Assembly (NCBI GenBank): GCA_964529285.1
Contig: CAZGWK010000011.1
Span: forward strand, 11,582 to 75,581
Source: SURF-21 sp964529285
Lineage (GTDB): Bacteria > Actinomycetota > Geothermincolia > Geothermincolales > RBG-13-55-18
Direction: 5' to 3'
Length of the DNA: 64,000 nucleotides
In this document: positions 17,419 through 26,801 of the stretch, piece by piece
Numbering within the stretch: position 1 is the first letter of the stretch
Layout: each line of letters opens with the position of its first letter
Notes under the pieces: generated by a model
Told to the model about the DNA's origin: nothing
Seen by the model: the letters and a program-made list of their open reading frames with translations, nothing else
Databases searched by the model: none
Position numbers and translations under genes: made by a program

Positions 17419-17760
17419 TTGTATAAAGCCATTGTGGTCACCGATCCCGAGACGGCGGACGGTTTTCGCCTCGCCGGTGTCAGCGTGGTGGAGGTGGAAG
17501 AACCCGAGCAGGCGTTGGAGCAGATAAAGCTGCTCCTGGACAACCCGGAAACGGGGATCCTGGCCGTCAACGAGAGTTTCTACGATGCCATCGACGAGAA
17601 GACGAAACAGAAGATAGACGCTATATACAGGCCTATTGTCATCCCGCTGCCGGTGAAGGAGGCGGTTGAGATGGTAGGGGAGCGCAGGGCGTACCTGGCA
17701 CGCCTCATCCACCGCGCCATCGGCTTCGATATAACCCTGCGGGCAGGCGAGGGTGAATAA
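17419..17760 (+). CDS. atpF: V/A-type ATPase subunit F (rotor)
   Basis: The 113-residue protein has a small Rossmann-like fold: KAIVVTDPETADGFRLAGV, a central ILAVNESFYDAID, and IYRPIVIPLPVKEAVEM before the rotor-binding C-terminal helix. This is the standard subunit F layout. The start is TTG 17419 with a GAGG-rich stretch upstream. It lies between C and A, the expected place in archaeal-type operons. Confidence 0.92.
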   Translation: MYKAIVVTDPETADGFRLAGVSVVEVEEPEQALEQIKLLLDNPETGILAVNESFYDAIDEKTKQKIDAIYRPIVIPLPVKEAVEMVGERRAYLARLIHRAIGFDITLRAGEGE

Positions 17761-17826
17761 GCGCCACGACGTGTTGATAAAAAGCATACGGTAGTGAGAT
17801 AGGACGGAAGACGGGAGAGTTTCGGT

Positions 17827-19575
17827 ATGATCGAGGGAACAATTGCGAAGGTATCCGGGCCCGTGGTAAGCGCGGAGGGCATGTCCGGTGCCAAGATGTA
17901 CGATATCACCAGGGTGGGCGAGCTCGGGCTGATCGGAGAGGTAGTCCGGCTCGATGGCGACATGGCGATCATACAGGTGTATGAGGATACATCGGGTTTA
18001 TATGTAGGCGAGAAGGTGGCCTGCAGCGAGGAGCCCCTTCTCCTCGAACTAGGCCCCGGCCTTCTGGGTTCCATATATGACGGGATCCAGAGAAGGCTGG
18101 TGGATATCGCCGACGAGCACGGCGACTTCATGGTGCGAGGCGTCACTACGGCGGCCCTGCCGCGCGACCGCACCTGGACGTTCGAGCCCATGCTGGAGGA
18201 GGGCGACGAGGTAGCCGAGGGAGATATCGTGGGAGAGGTGCAGGAGACCAACCACATAGCCCACCGCATCATGGTCCCGCCCGGAATGTCCGGGAAGATC
18301 GCCGAGATAAGGGAAGGCGAGTTTGCCGTGCATGAAGTTGTCGCCGTCCTGGACGGCGGCGGGGAGATAAGGCTGCACCAGACCTGGCCCGCCCGCGTGC
18401 CCCGGCCGGTGTTAAGAAAAGAGAATCCCACCGTGCCCTTCATCACCGGCACACGCATCCTCGATACCTTCTTCCCCATCGCCCAGGGCGGATACAGCAT
18501 CATCCCCGGCGGCTTCGGCACCGGTAAGACGGTCACCGAGACCACCCTGGCCAAGTGGGCCGATGCCGATATCGTGATCTACATCGGTTGCGGCGAGAGG
18601 GGAAACGAGATCACCGAGGTGCTGGCGGAGTTCCCGAGCCTCATAGACCCCAAGACGGGGGCACCCCTCATGCAGCGCACCATCCTGGTCGCCAATACCT
18701 CCAACATGCCCGTGGCCGCCCGCGAGGCATCCATCTATACCGGTATAACTCTGGCTGAATACTATAGGGATATGGGCTACAACGTAGCGCTGATGGCCGA
18801 TTCCACCTCGCGTTGGGGGGAAGCGCTGCGCGAGGTATCGGGGCGCCTTGAGGAGATGCCCGGAGAGGAGGGTTACCCGGCGTACCTTGCAACCCGCCTG
18901 GCCGACTTCTACGAACGATGCGGCCGTGCGGTCTGCCTGGGCAGCGACGAACGCATGGGTTCCATAACCGCCATCGGGGCGGTATCGCCTCCCGGAGGCG
19001 ACTTCTCGGAGCCCATGACCCAGAACTCGCTGCGCATAACCGGCGCTTTCTGGGCGCTTGACACCTCGCTGGCCTACCGCCGCCACTTCCCGGCCATAAG
19101 CTGGACGAAGAGCTACACCCTCTATCTCGACCAGGTGCAGGAATGGTATCTCAAGAACGTGGCCGATGACTGGAGGGCCTTGCGCGACAAAGCCATGAGC
19201 CTGCTGCAGAAAGAGGTGGAGCTGCAGGAGATAGTGCAGCTGGTGGGCCCGGATGCTCTGCCAGATTTCGCCAAGGCGGTACTGGAGACCACGCGTATGC
19301 TGCGGGAGGATTATCTGCAGCAGTTCGCTTTCTCCGATACCGACGCATTCTGTTCCCTTCGCAAACAGCATCTTATGCTCAAGGCCATCCTCACATACTA
19401 CGATTGTCTGGAGGAGGTGCTGGTGCAGGGGGTGCCGCTGCGGCAGGCGACCGAGAATCCCATAAAAACGGAGATAGCGCGCATGAAGGATGTTACGTCC
19501 GAAGAGGCGGAGGAGAAGATAACGGAGCTCATGGACAGGATCCAGCGGGAAATGCGGTCCTTGAGCGAATGGTAA
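17827..19575 (+). CDS. atpA: V/A-type ATPase catalytic subunit A
   Basis: The 582-residue catalytic subunit has an N-terminal beta-barrel, the bulge domain typical of A subunits (about 100-200), and the nucleotide-binding domain. The P-loop is GGFGTGKT at 228-235, followed by WADADIVIYIGCGERGNEIT. MADSTSRWGEALREVSGRLE, GSITAIGAVSPPGGDFSEP and the long C-terminal helical domain follow. The P-loop has Gly-Gly where many family members have Gly-Pro. The ATG start is 66 nt after subunit F. Confidence 0.97.
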   Translation: MIEGTIAKVSGPVVSAEGMSGAKMYDITRVGELGLIGEVVRLDGDMAIIQVYEDTSGLYVGEKVACSEEPLLLELGPGLLGSIYDGIQRRLVDIADEHGDFMVRGVTTAALPRDRTWTFEPMLEEGDEVAEGDIVGEVQETNHIAHRIMVPPGMSGKIAEIREGEFAVHEVVAVLDGGGEIRLHQTWPARVPRPVLRKENPTVPFITGTRILDTFFPIAQGGYSIIPGGFGTGKTVTETTLAKWADADIVIYIGCGERGNEITEVLAEFPSLIDPKTGAPLMQRTILVANTSNMPVAAREASIYTGITLAEYYRDMGYNVALMADSTSRWGEALREVSGRLEEMPGEEGYPAYLATRLADFYERCGRAVCLGSDERMGSITAIGAVSPPGGDFSEPMTQNSLRITGAFWALDTSLAYRRHFPAISWTKSYTLYLDQVQEWYLKNVADDWRALRDKAMSLLQKEVELQEIVQLVGPDALPDFAKAVLETTRMLREDYLQQFAFSDTDAFCSLRKQHLMLKAILTYYDCLEEVLVQGVPLRQATENPIKTEIARMKDVTSEEAEEKITELMDRIQREMRSLSEW

Positions 19576-19599
19576 TGGATAGAAAGCGGGAGAGATAAG

Positions 19600-21021
19600 A
19601 TGTCGAACGGAAGTGTTTCCCTGGCCACGACTGAGTACCGTACGGTGGGGGAAGTCGCCGGCCCCCTGCTTTTTGTGAGCAAAGTCAAGGGCGCGGCCTA
19701 TAACGAGATGGTGGAGATACACAGCGCGGACGGTAGCACCAAGTACGGCCAGGTGATAGAGCTCGCGGGCGAACTGGCCGTGGTGCAGGTCTTCGGCCCC
19801 ACGGCCGGACTGGACGTGGACAAGACCAGCGTACGTTTCCGGGGCGAAGTGGCCAAGATGCCTTGCTCCGTCAACCTGCTGGGGCGCATCCTCAACGGCA
19901 TGGGCCTGCCTATCGACGGGGGCCCCGATGTCTTTCCGGAGGAGGAGAGGGAGATAGGCGGCTCTCCCATCAATCCCTGGAGCCGCGAGGAACCGCGCGA
20001 CTTTATCCAGACCGGAATATCCGCCATCGATGGCCTCAACACCCTGGTGCGCGGACAGAAACTCCCTATCTTCTCGGGTGCGGGTCTTCCCGGCAACGAA
20101 CTCGCCGCTGCCATAGTGAGGAACGCCAGGATCATGGGGGGAGAGGAGTTCGCCATCGTCTTCGCCGCCATGGGCATCACCCGCCGCGAGGCCTCCTTCT
20201 TCCAGGACAGCTTTGCGCGATCGGGCGCCCTCGAGAGGGTGGTCTTCTTCAATAATCTCGCCGACGACCCCGCCGTTGAGAGGTTGCTGACTCCTCGCTG
20301 CGCCCTCACCGTAGCCGAGTTTCTCGCCTTCGAGCATGACATGCAGGTGCTGGTGATCCTCACCGACATGACCAACTATTGTGAGGCACTGCGTGAGATC
20401 TCCACCGCGCGCGAGGAGGTACCCGGACGCCGCGGCTATCCCGGTTACATGTACACCGACCTGGCCTCGCTTTACGAGCGTGCCGGGCGCATCAAGGGCA
20501 AGCCTGGTTCCGTCACCCAGGTGCCCATCCTGGCCATGCCCGACGACGATATCACCCATCCTATACCGGACCTCACCGGGTATATCACCGAGGGACAGAT
20601 CGTGCTCTCGCGCCAGCTGCACCGCCGGGGTATCTTCCCCTGTATCGACGTGCTTCCCTGCCTCTCGCGTCTTATGAACCTGGGCATCGGAGAGGGTCGC
20701 ACCAGGGGGGATCACCGCGGCGTCGCCGACCAGCTCTACGCCTACTACGCGGAGGGTGTGGACCTGCGCCGCCTGGTTGCTATCGTAGGCGAGGAGGCAT
20801 TGACGGACATGGACCGTATGGCTTTGAAGTTCGCCGATGCCTTCGAGCAGAATTATCTCGACCAGAAGGACGAGAACCGACAGCTGGAGCAGACGTTGGA
20901 GCTGGGATGGAAGCTTATAAGCATGATGCCGAAGGACACTATCAAGCGCATCAACATGGACTTCGTGGAAAAATACTACGATCCCGATATGACTGCGGAT
21001 CTCGCCGTGAGCGAAGAATGA
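19600..21021 (+). CDS. atpB: V/A-type ATPase regulatory subunit B
   Basis: The 473-residue non-catalytic subunit alternates with A in the head. In place of a working P-loop it has IFSGAGLPGNELAAAIVRNA. QTGISAIDGLNTLVRGQKLP, VLILTDMTNYCEALREIS, GRRGYPGYMYTDLASLYERA, and the late motif CLSRLMNLGIGEGRTRGDH are subunit B signatures. Length is standard. ATG 19600 follows GCGGGAGAG, 24 nt after subunit A. Confidence 0.97.
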   Translation: MSNGSVSLATTEYRTVGEVAGPLLFVSKVKGAAYNEMVEIHSADGSTKYGQVIELAGELAVVQVFGPTAGLDVDKTSVRFRGEVAKMPCSVNLLGRILNGMGLPIDGGPDVFPEEEREIGGSPINPWSREEPRDFIQTGISAIDGLNTLVRGQKLPIFSGAGLPGNELAAAIVRNARIMGGEEFAIVFAAMGITRREASFFQDSFARSGALERVVFFNNLADDPAVERLLTPRCALTVAEFLAFEHDMQVLVILTDMTNYCEALREISTAREEVPGRRGYPGYMYTDLASLYERAGRIKGKPGSVTQVPILAMPDDDITHPIPDLTGYITEGQIVLSRQLHRRGIFPCIDVLPCLSRLMNLGIGEGRTRGDHRGVADQLYAYYAEGVDLRRLVAIVGEEALTDMDRMALKFADAFEQNYLDQKDENRQLEQTLELGWKLISMMPKDTIKRINMDFVEKYYDPDMTADLAVSEE

Positions 21022-21052
21022 TCCCGGCGGCGTGACTTAGGACAGGAGCCAG

Positions 21053-21712
21053 ATGGAGCAGGTCCACCCGACTAGGAGCGAACTTCTCAAGCGCAAGGCC
21101 AACCGTGCCCTTGCGGACCAGGGAATGAACCTGCTCAAGCGCAAGCGCGATGCCCTGCTGGCTGAGTTCATGCCGATAATCGACGAGACCATGCGTCTTT
21201 CCCTGCGCCTGGAACGTGTAACCGCGGATGCCCAGTTCGACCTGGCCATGGCCAAAGCCAAGGACGGCGGCCCGAAGGTGCGCTCGGCATCTTACGCGTC
21301 ACAGGGCGAGGTGCTGGTGGATATCACCGGTACTCACGTCATGGGAGTGCCCATTCCGGTGATCCGCAAGGGGCAGAGCACCATGCGCAACGTCCTCAAG
21401 CGTGGCTACGGCATAACGGGGGTATCGAGCAGGGTCGATAGCGCGGCGGAGAAGTTCGAGGAGATCATCGACGTCATCATCGAATCCGCGGACATCGAAA
21501 CGCGCCTGCGGCGCCTGGGGGAGGAGTTACGCAAGACCAACCGCCGCGTCAATGCCCTGGAGAACATCGTCATCCCCGACTACGACGAACAGATAAAGTT
21601 CATCCAGATGAGCCTGGAGGAACGCGCGCGAGAGGATATCTTCCGCCTCAAGAAAGTCAAGAAAGCCCTGGAGCGCAAGGAAGCCGAGCGCTTCGAACGC
21701 ATGCACTCATAG
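21053..21712 (+). CDS. atpD: V/A-type ATPase subunit D (rotor shaft)
   Basis: The 219-residue protein consists of N- and C-terminal long helices that make the coiled-coil shaft. VHPTRSELLKRKANRALADQ and LLKRKRDALLAEF are the N-terminal signatures; RRVNALENIVIPDYDEQIKFI and LEERAREDIFRLKKVK are the C-terminal ones. It completes a full V/A-ATPase set and ends the operon, since a repeat-filled gap follows. ATG 21053 has AGGAG about 9 nt upstream. Confidence 0.95.
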   Translation: MEQVHPTRSELLKRKANRALADQGMNLLKRKRDALLAEFMPIIDETMRLSLRLERVTADAQFDLAMAKAKDGGPKVRSASYASQGEVLVDITGTHVMGVPIPVIRKGQSTMRNVLKRGYGITGVSSRVDSAAEKFEEIIDVIIESADIETRLRRLGEELRKTNRRVNALENIVIPDYDEQIKFIQMSLEERAREDIFRLKKVKKALERKEAERFERMHS

Positions 21713-21716
21713 ACCC

Positions 21717-21765
21717 GGGGTCAGCCCTCCATTTTCAACATCGGGGGTCAGGCCTCAACATACGG
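21717..21765. repeat. Dispersed repeat family A, copy 2
   Basis: Two head-to-tail arms, GGGGTCAGCCCTCCATTTT and GGGGTCAGGCCTCAACAT, lie just after the last ATPase gene. The ~49-nt block is nearly identical to the copy at 55842-55890 and shares its core with the copy at 2174-2290. Confidence 0.8.
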
Positions 21766-21780
21766 GAATGTAAGGCGATT

Positions 21781-21833
21781 GGCACCGTCGCGCCAAAGAC
21801 GTAAATGTCGCTTACGCGATTCAGGCTGTCGGG
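21781..21833. repeat. Dispersed repeat family B, partial copy 1
   Basis: The segments GGCACCGTCGCG and TGTCGCTTACGCGAT(T)CAGGCTGTCG match the right half of the longer copies at 38011 and 54471. The central hairpin is degenerate and the left hairpin is absent, so this looks like a decayed or truncated copy directly beside a family A repeat. Confidence 0.65.
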
Positions 21834-21863
21834 GGAGATTGCGCAGATGGTATCATTTCCGTT

Positions 21864-23141
21864 ATGGAGAACAGCAAGTTCGTTATCGTGGGAGGCAATC
21901 CCCTATGGGGAGAGGTGCGGGTCGGAGGGGCCAAGAACTCCGTGCTCAAACTGATGGCGGCAAGCCTGCTTACCCCTGAGGAATGCATCATACATAACGT
22001 GCCCCATATCACCGACGTCGAGATAATGGTGGAGGTACTGCGCCGCCTCGGAGTGGAGGTGACGTGGGAGAAGGGAAGCTTGAGGATAAGATCGGGCGAG
22101 TTCTCGTCTCGTGAGGCTCCCTACCAGCTCGTTCGCCGCATGAGGGCGTCCATAATCGTCCTCGGCCCCCTGGTTGCACGTTGGGGAGAGGCTTCGGTGG
22201 CCATTCCGGGAGGCTGCAATATCGGCTCGCGCAAGATCGATATGCACCTCAAGGGCCTTGCGGAGCTGGGAGCTGAGATCAGCACCGAGCACGGCTACGT
22301 GCACGCGCGCGCTTCGCGCCTCAAGGGGACGCATATCGTCCTCGACTTTCCCAGCGTTGGCGCCACCGAAAACCTGATCATGGCCGCCGTAGGAGCCGAT
22401 GGGCGTACGCTCATCGAAAACGCCGCCTGTGAGCCGGAGATACAGGACTTAGCGGCTTTCCTGGGATCCATGGGCGCGCGGATAGACGGAGCCGGTACGC
22501 CGCTCATCGAGATAGAAGGACCCCGCGAGCTGCATGGCATCGAGCACGCCGCCATAGGTGACCGGATCGAAGCCGGCACTCTCGCCGTTGCCGCGGCGGC
22601 AGCGGGTGGGGAAGTCGAGATCACGGGGATCGACCCGGGACACCTGGGCCTGCCCATGGAGAAACTGCGCGAGGTGGGCGTGGAGGTCGAGGAAAGGGAA
22701 GACAGCCTGCTGGTGCGCGGTGGAGAAGAGTACAGGCCCGCGGACCTCGCCACCCTTCCTTTCCCGGGTTTTCCCACCGACCTGCAGCCCCAGATGATGG
22801 TGCTGCTCAGCCTGGCCGCTGGCACTAGCGTGATCACCGAGAATGTCTTCGAGAGCCGTTTCATGTTCGTCGACGAATTGAACCGCATGGGATGCGATAT
22901 CAGCATCGAGGGCCATCACGCCATAGTCAAAGGAGTGGGCGAGTTGAGCGGTGCGGCGGTATGCGCTCCAGACCTGCGCGCCGGGGCGGCCCTGGTACTT
23001 GCGGGGCTGGCGGCGGAAGGGGAGACGCACCTTCTGGACGTGTACCACGTAGACCGGGGGTACGAGGACCTCGAGGCCAAGCTCTCCCGCCTCGGGGCAC
23101 GGATAACGCGCGTTAAAGTGGCTGAAGAACCCATTCTCTGA
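21864..23141 (+). CDS. murA: UDP-N-acetylglucosamine 1-carboxyvinyltransferase
   Basis: The 425-residue enzyme transfers enolpyruvate from PEP to UDP-GlcNAc, the first committed step of peptidoglycan synthesis. It shows VGGAKNSVLKLMAASLL, the active-site loop PGGCNIGSRKIDMHLKGL with catalytic C118, FPSVGATENLIMAAV, and FPTDLQPQMM with the catalytic Asp. Cys rather than Asp at the loop position predicts fosfomycin sensitivity of the enzyme, unlike mycobacterial MurA (family knowledge). It appears monocistronic between repeat DNA and a 259-nt gap in which I see no gene. Confidence 0.97.
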   Translation: MENSKFVIVGGNPLWGEVRVGGAKNSVLKLMAASLLTPEECIIHNVPHITDVEIMVEVLRRLGVEVTWEKGSLRIRSGEFSSREAPYQLVRRMRASIIVLGPLVARWGEASVAIPGGCNIGSRKIDMHLKGLAELGAEISTEHGYVHARASRLKGTHIVLDFPSVGATENLIMAAVGADGRTLIENAACEPEIQDLAAFLGSMGARIDGAGTPLIEIEGPRELHGIEHAAIGDRIEAGTLAVAAAAAGGEVEITGIDPGHLGLPMEKLREVGVEVEEREDSLLVRGGEEYRPADLATLPFPGFPTDLQPQMMVLLSLAAGTSVITENVFESRFMFVDELNRMGCDISIEGHHAIVKGVGELSGAAVCAPDLRAGAALVLAGLAAEGETHLLDVYHVDRGYEDLEAKLSRLGARITRVKVAEEPIL

Positions 23142-23400
23142 GCTGCGGCGAAAAACCTTTGAGTTCGGCATGTCGGCCTGCCGATAAATACCTTGAGCCT
23201 ACTGCCGCCCTTGACCGCGATCAATGGATCGGGGTAAGGACGGCAGCTATACTCGGAGAACAAAGGAGCCGATATGAGCTCTGTCCAATCAGGTCATGGG
23301 CGGAAGCGGGGATAGACGGTTCATGGTGCCCGCTGGATGAGAAGCCGAGGAACAGGCATAAGTTCAGAGGTGGAAGAAGGGCGTCAGTGGAGGCGGTGGA

Positions 23401-26329
23401 TTGCTCAGCAGGATAGATACACGCAGAAGGGCGCTTTGTAGCCTGGCCATCGCCGTGCTGGCGGTGTTTCTCTGCCTGGGCTTTCCTGTCTCCGGAGGAG
23501 GCGACGAAGCGGCCGCCGCGGGCTTGAGCACGGCAAAAAGCCTGTTGATGCAGCGTCTCAGCGCGGCACGGTATCCGCCGGGCAGCTACCTCGAGGGAGA
23601 GGTAGTGGTCGTTCTCGAGCAGTCAGCGCCCGGGGATCTGGACAGGCTCATGGGCGAGTTCGACGGCATTCTCGGGGATAATGCGCGCGAGACCCTCTCC
23701 TCGTCTGCCGCGAGTCCTGCGCGGAAGGCTCTACGGCTGCGTCTCAGGCCGGGACTTGACGAGTTGGATGCCGCGCGCCAGCTCCTGACATCGCCCCTGG
23801 TAAAATCGGCCGAGCCCAATATGGTCTTCCGCTGTGCAACCACTCACCCGGACGATCCTCTCTACGTTCAGCAGTGGAACCTGCAGGATGCCTACGGAGT
23901 GGGGGCGAACGAGGCTTGGGACGTCCAGAGGGGCTCTTCGAGCCTTACCCTGGCGGTTATAGACACGGGCATGGATTACGGCCACCCGGACCTGGCCGGC
24001 CGCCGCAGCGGAGGCTGGGATTACTACAACGGCGATTCCGATCCCTGGGACGACAGCGGACATGGAACCATGGTCACCGGCATGGCCTGCGCCAACACCA
24101 ACAACAACACGGGCCTGGCGGGCGTGGACTGGAATGCTCGCGTGATGCCCCTCAAGGCCCTGGGGGCGAATGGCGAGGGTTACCTGGACTGCGTGATCAA
24201 TTCGATCTACCATGCCGTCAACTACGGGGCTGACGTGATCAACATGAGCTTCACGTCCCACACCTATTCCCAGGAGCTCATGGACGCGGTGGAGTATGCT
24301 CATTCCCAGGGATGCATCCTGGTGGCGGCCAGCGGTAACGAAGGGGATACGCGCATAAACTACCCCGCCGGGCTGACCTACGTCATCGGTGTGGGCTCCA
24401 TTGACGGTGACGGCAGCCGCTCCTGGTTCTCCAACCACAATTCCTCCGTGGACCTGGTGGCGCCGGGAAGCAGGATCATCGGACCCTCACCCGGCAACAG
24501 GTACGAAGCAGGCTCGGGCACATCCGAGGCGACCCCGCATGTCTCGGCCGCGGCCATGCTCGTACTGGCCGAATACCCGGGCTGCACGCCCGAGCAAGTA
24601 TGGCGCAGGCTGAAAGACGGTGCCAGGGATCTGGGCAACCCGGGTTACGATGAGGACTTTGGATGGGGCCTCCTTAACGTCAACGCTGCTTTGAGGGTGC
24701 CCCTGGTGACGGTGACAAGCCCCCAGGAATTCGCTTATCCCGCCGCGGGCAATGTCTCCGCCTCCGCGAGCATTGCCAATACCTCAATCGAATACCTCGA
24801 GCTCTGGCTCGATGGAGAACTGATAGAGAGCCACCGCTTCACGGTTCCCGGCGGTAACGCAAGTTATACTTTCAACTCCTGGGACCTCGGACAGCTTGCG
24901 GAAGGTACCCACGAGATCACCGCCAGGGCCATAAGCGTGTCGGGATCGTGGCAGGGCGAGCACGCCATCACCGTCTACCACAACACCAGCCAGCCCCGCC
25001 CCGCCCGGGACTGGTACCTGGCCGNNNNNNNNNNNNNNNNNNNNNNNNNNNNNNNNNNNNNNNNNNNNNNNNNNNNNNNNNNNNNNNNNNNNNNNNNNNN
25101 NNNNNNNNNNNNNNNNNNNNNNNNAGGGCACCACCGCCTGGGGTTTCGAGGAGTACGTGCTGGTCCAGAACCCCAACGCCGCACCCACCTCAGTGCAGGT
25201 CACCTTCATGAAGCCGGGGGGTTCCACCCAGCAGTACGATTACTCCATGACCGGCAACTCCAGGATGACCGTCCTGGTGAACTCGCTCGTCACATCGAGC
25301 GACGTCTCCACTCACGTGCATGCAGACCTTCCGGTCGTGGCGGAACGTTCCATGTACTGGGGCAGCAGGACGGGCGGCCACGTAGCCGTGGGGGCGAACT
25401 CCACCGCCAGGGACTGGTACCTGGCCGAGGGCACCACCGCCTGGGGTTTCGAGGAGTACGTGCTGGTCCAGAACCCCAACGCTGCTGCCGCGTCCGTGCG
25501 CGCTACCTTCATGAAGCCGGGTGGATCAAACCAGGAGTACGATTTCACCATGGCCGGCTACTCGCGGCTGACCCTTGCCGTAAACGACCTCGTGCCATCG
25601 AGTGACGTCTCAACCCACATTCATGCCGATCTGCCAGTCGTCGCGGAACGGGCCATGTACTGGGGTGGCAGGGATGGAGGTCATGCCACGCTGGGCGTGA
25701 CCGAGGGGTGTGCGACCTGGCTGCTGGCCGAGGGCACCACGGCTTGGGGTTTCGAGGAGTACGTGCTGGTCCAGAACCCCAACGCTGCAGCCGCCAGCCT
25801 TATCTTCACCTTCATGAAACCGGGGGGGAGCCGGGTGCGAGCCGCGTACTCCGTGGGACCTTACTCGCGTTTCACCTTGAACGTGGCGGAAGTGGTGCCC
25901 GGAAGCGATGTGTCCACGTACGTGCAGGCCGACCAGGCGGTCATCGCCGAGCGCGCCATGTACTGGCCGCGGGGTTCGCGCGATCGTGCCGGGGGGCATT
26001 GCAGCGCCGGATCGGTTACCGCCGCTCAGGCATGGTACCTGGCGGAGGGCACCACCGCATGGGGTTTCGACGAGTACGTTCTTATGGTCAATCCCAGCGA
26101 GGACATCGCCCACGCCACCCTGGTGTTCATGCGCACCGACGGCAGCACGCTCGATTACCCGGTGAGCATCTCGGGTGGGGCGCGCATAACCGTCAATGCC
26201 AACCTCGTTGACCCCGGGCGTGATGCCTCTATCCAGGTCATCTCCGACAGGCCGCTGGTCGTGGAGAGGGCCATGTACTGGTCAGAAAAGGAGGGCGGCA
26301 CCAACGCCCTGGGGGTATTGAAGCCCTAG
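23401..26329 (+). CDS. Secreted subtilisin-like (S8) serine protease with C-terminal ~101-residue repeats, interrupted by assembly gap
   Basis: TTG 23401 is followed by a signal peptide (Arg-rich, then LAIAVLAVFLCLGF) and a propeptide-like region. The S8 domain has D188 (AVIDTGMDYGHPDL), H221 (DSGHGTMVTG) and S375 (GTSEATPHVSA). A beta-rich linker follows, then tandem repeats beginning WYLAEGTTAWGFEEYVLVQN. Four units are visible after 100 N (25025-25124); about 942 residues are visible in all. The frame changes across the N run only because 100 is a placeholder length: the two flanks join in frame to an exact repeat junction. It is probably exported or surface-bound. The repeat resembles DUF5719-type modules (uncertain). 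Monocistronic. Confidence 0.9.
25025..25124. other. Scaffold gap (100 N) inside the protease repeats
   Basis: Exactly 100 N. The left flank ends CTGGCCG and the right flank begins AGGGCACCACCGCC; joined, they recreate the repeat junction seen at about 25421-25441. The gap therefore hides zero or a whole number of repeat units. Confidence 0.97.
25125..26326 (+). repeat. Four tandem ~303-nt coding repeats of the protease C terminus
   Basis: Unit starts (AGGGCACCACC or close) fall at 25125, 25428, 25731 and 26046, giving lengths of 303, 303 and 315 nt and a final unit of ~284 nt. The first ~60 nt of units are nearly identical at DNA level while the rest diverges, which explains the assembly break. 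The translated consensus contains AEGTTAWGFEEYVLVQNP, FMKPGGS, SDVSTHVHADLPVVAER and AMYWG. Confidence 0.92.
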
Positions 26330-26801
26330 AGGGGTTGGCGTCGCCTTGGGAGACCTGCCGGTATTACTCGCGGAACGGCGCAAGACCTTGTATGCCGGTC
26401 TCTCCGTGCGCCGGACCAGCCGTAGCGCGGGCGGGCGCTATTGCTTGCGCTATACGCACCAGAGTTGAGCTTGTAAAGGTGTTTACCAGCTGGTTTGACG
26501 GGAAGGACAAATGCCCGCCCGCGAGGAATACTATGCCGGGTTTCGTTACAGACAGGCGCATCAAGTACGCATCGTTTTTGGAGAAAAGGGTAGAATGAGC
26601 CCCTGTAGTGCTATAATACAGGGAATATATTAGTGCTTGGTTCGATTGTTACAATGATGTTACCAAGCTGTTAAAAACGTGCAAAAAAGGGAACTGGGGG
26701 GTTTACAGGACTATCCGAACTAATGTTTATTATATTATATATAGTCCGGATATTTGTATAATATCCAAGTTGCCGGCTGAAGGCTTGAAGCGAGGAAAAG
26801 G
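26330..26801 (+). promoter_or_regulatory. AT-rich control region upstream of the tandem solenoid genes
   Basis: I see no credible gene in these 472 nt. The second half (about 26580-26780) is very AT-rich compared with its surroundings. It holds TATAAT at 26612-26617 inside a dyad CCCTGTA...TACAGGG (26601-26623), a dyad GGACTAT...ATAGTCC (26708-26747), a tight hairpin GGATATT-TGTAT-AATATCC (26748-26766), and a second TATAAT at 26757-26762 within that hairpin. No consensus -35 sits at 17 nt from either. It looks like a regulated promoter zone for the three downstream genes. Confidence 0.55.

Noticed and set aside
23159..23416. An 85-codon open frame before the protease gene
   Set aside because: No family-like sequence or ribosome site, and it runs into the protease start; the interval also contains an imperfect inverted repeat (about 23202-23246) without a T run that I could not call a terminator.
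25125..25605. Continuation of the protease in its original frame beyond the N run
   Set aside because: That frame gives non-repeat Arg/Gly-rich sequence, whereas the frame offset by the placeholder gives perfect repeat units; the shift is a scaffolding artefact, not a frameshift.
25125..26326. CRISPR-like array of regularly spaced repeats
   Set aside because: The repeats are ~303 nt coding units with conserved protein sequence; no short direct repeats with unique spacers and no cas genes occur anywhere in the window.
26335..26598. An 87-codon open frame in the AT-rich control region
   Set aside because: TTG start without ribosome site, composition unlike neighbours, no motif; the region reads better as regulatory.
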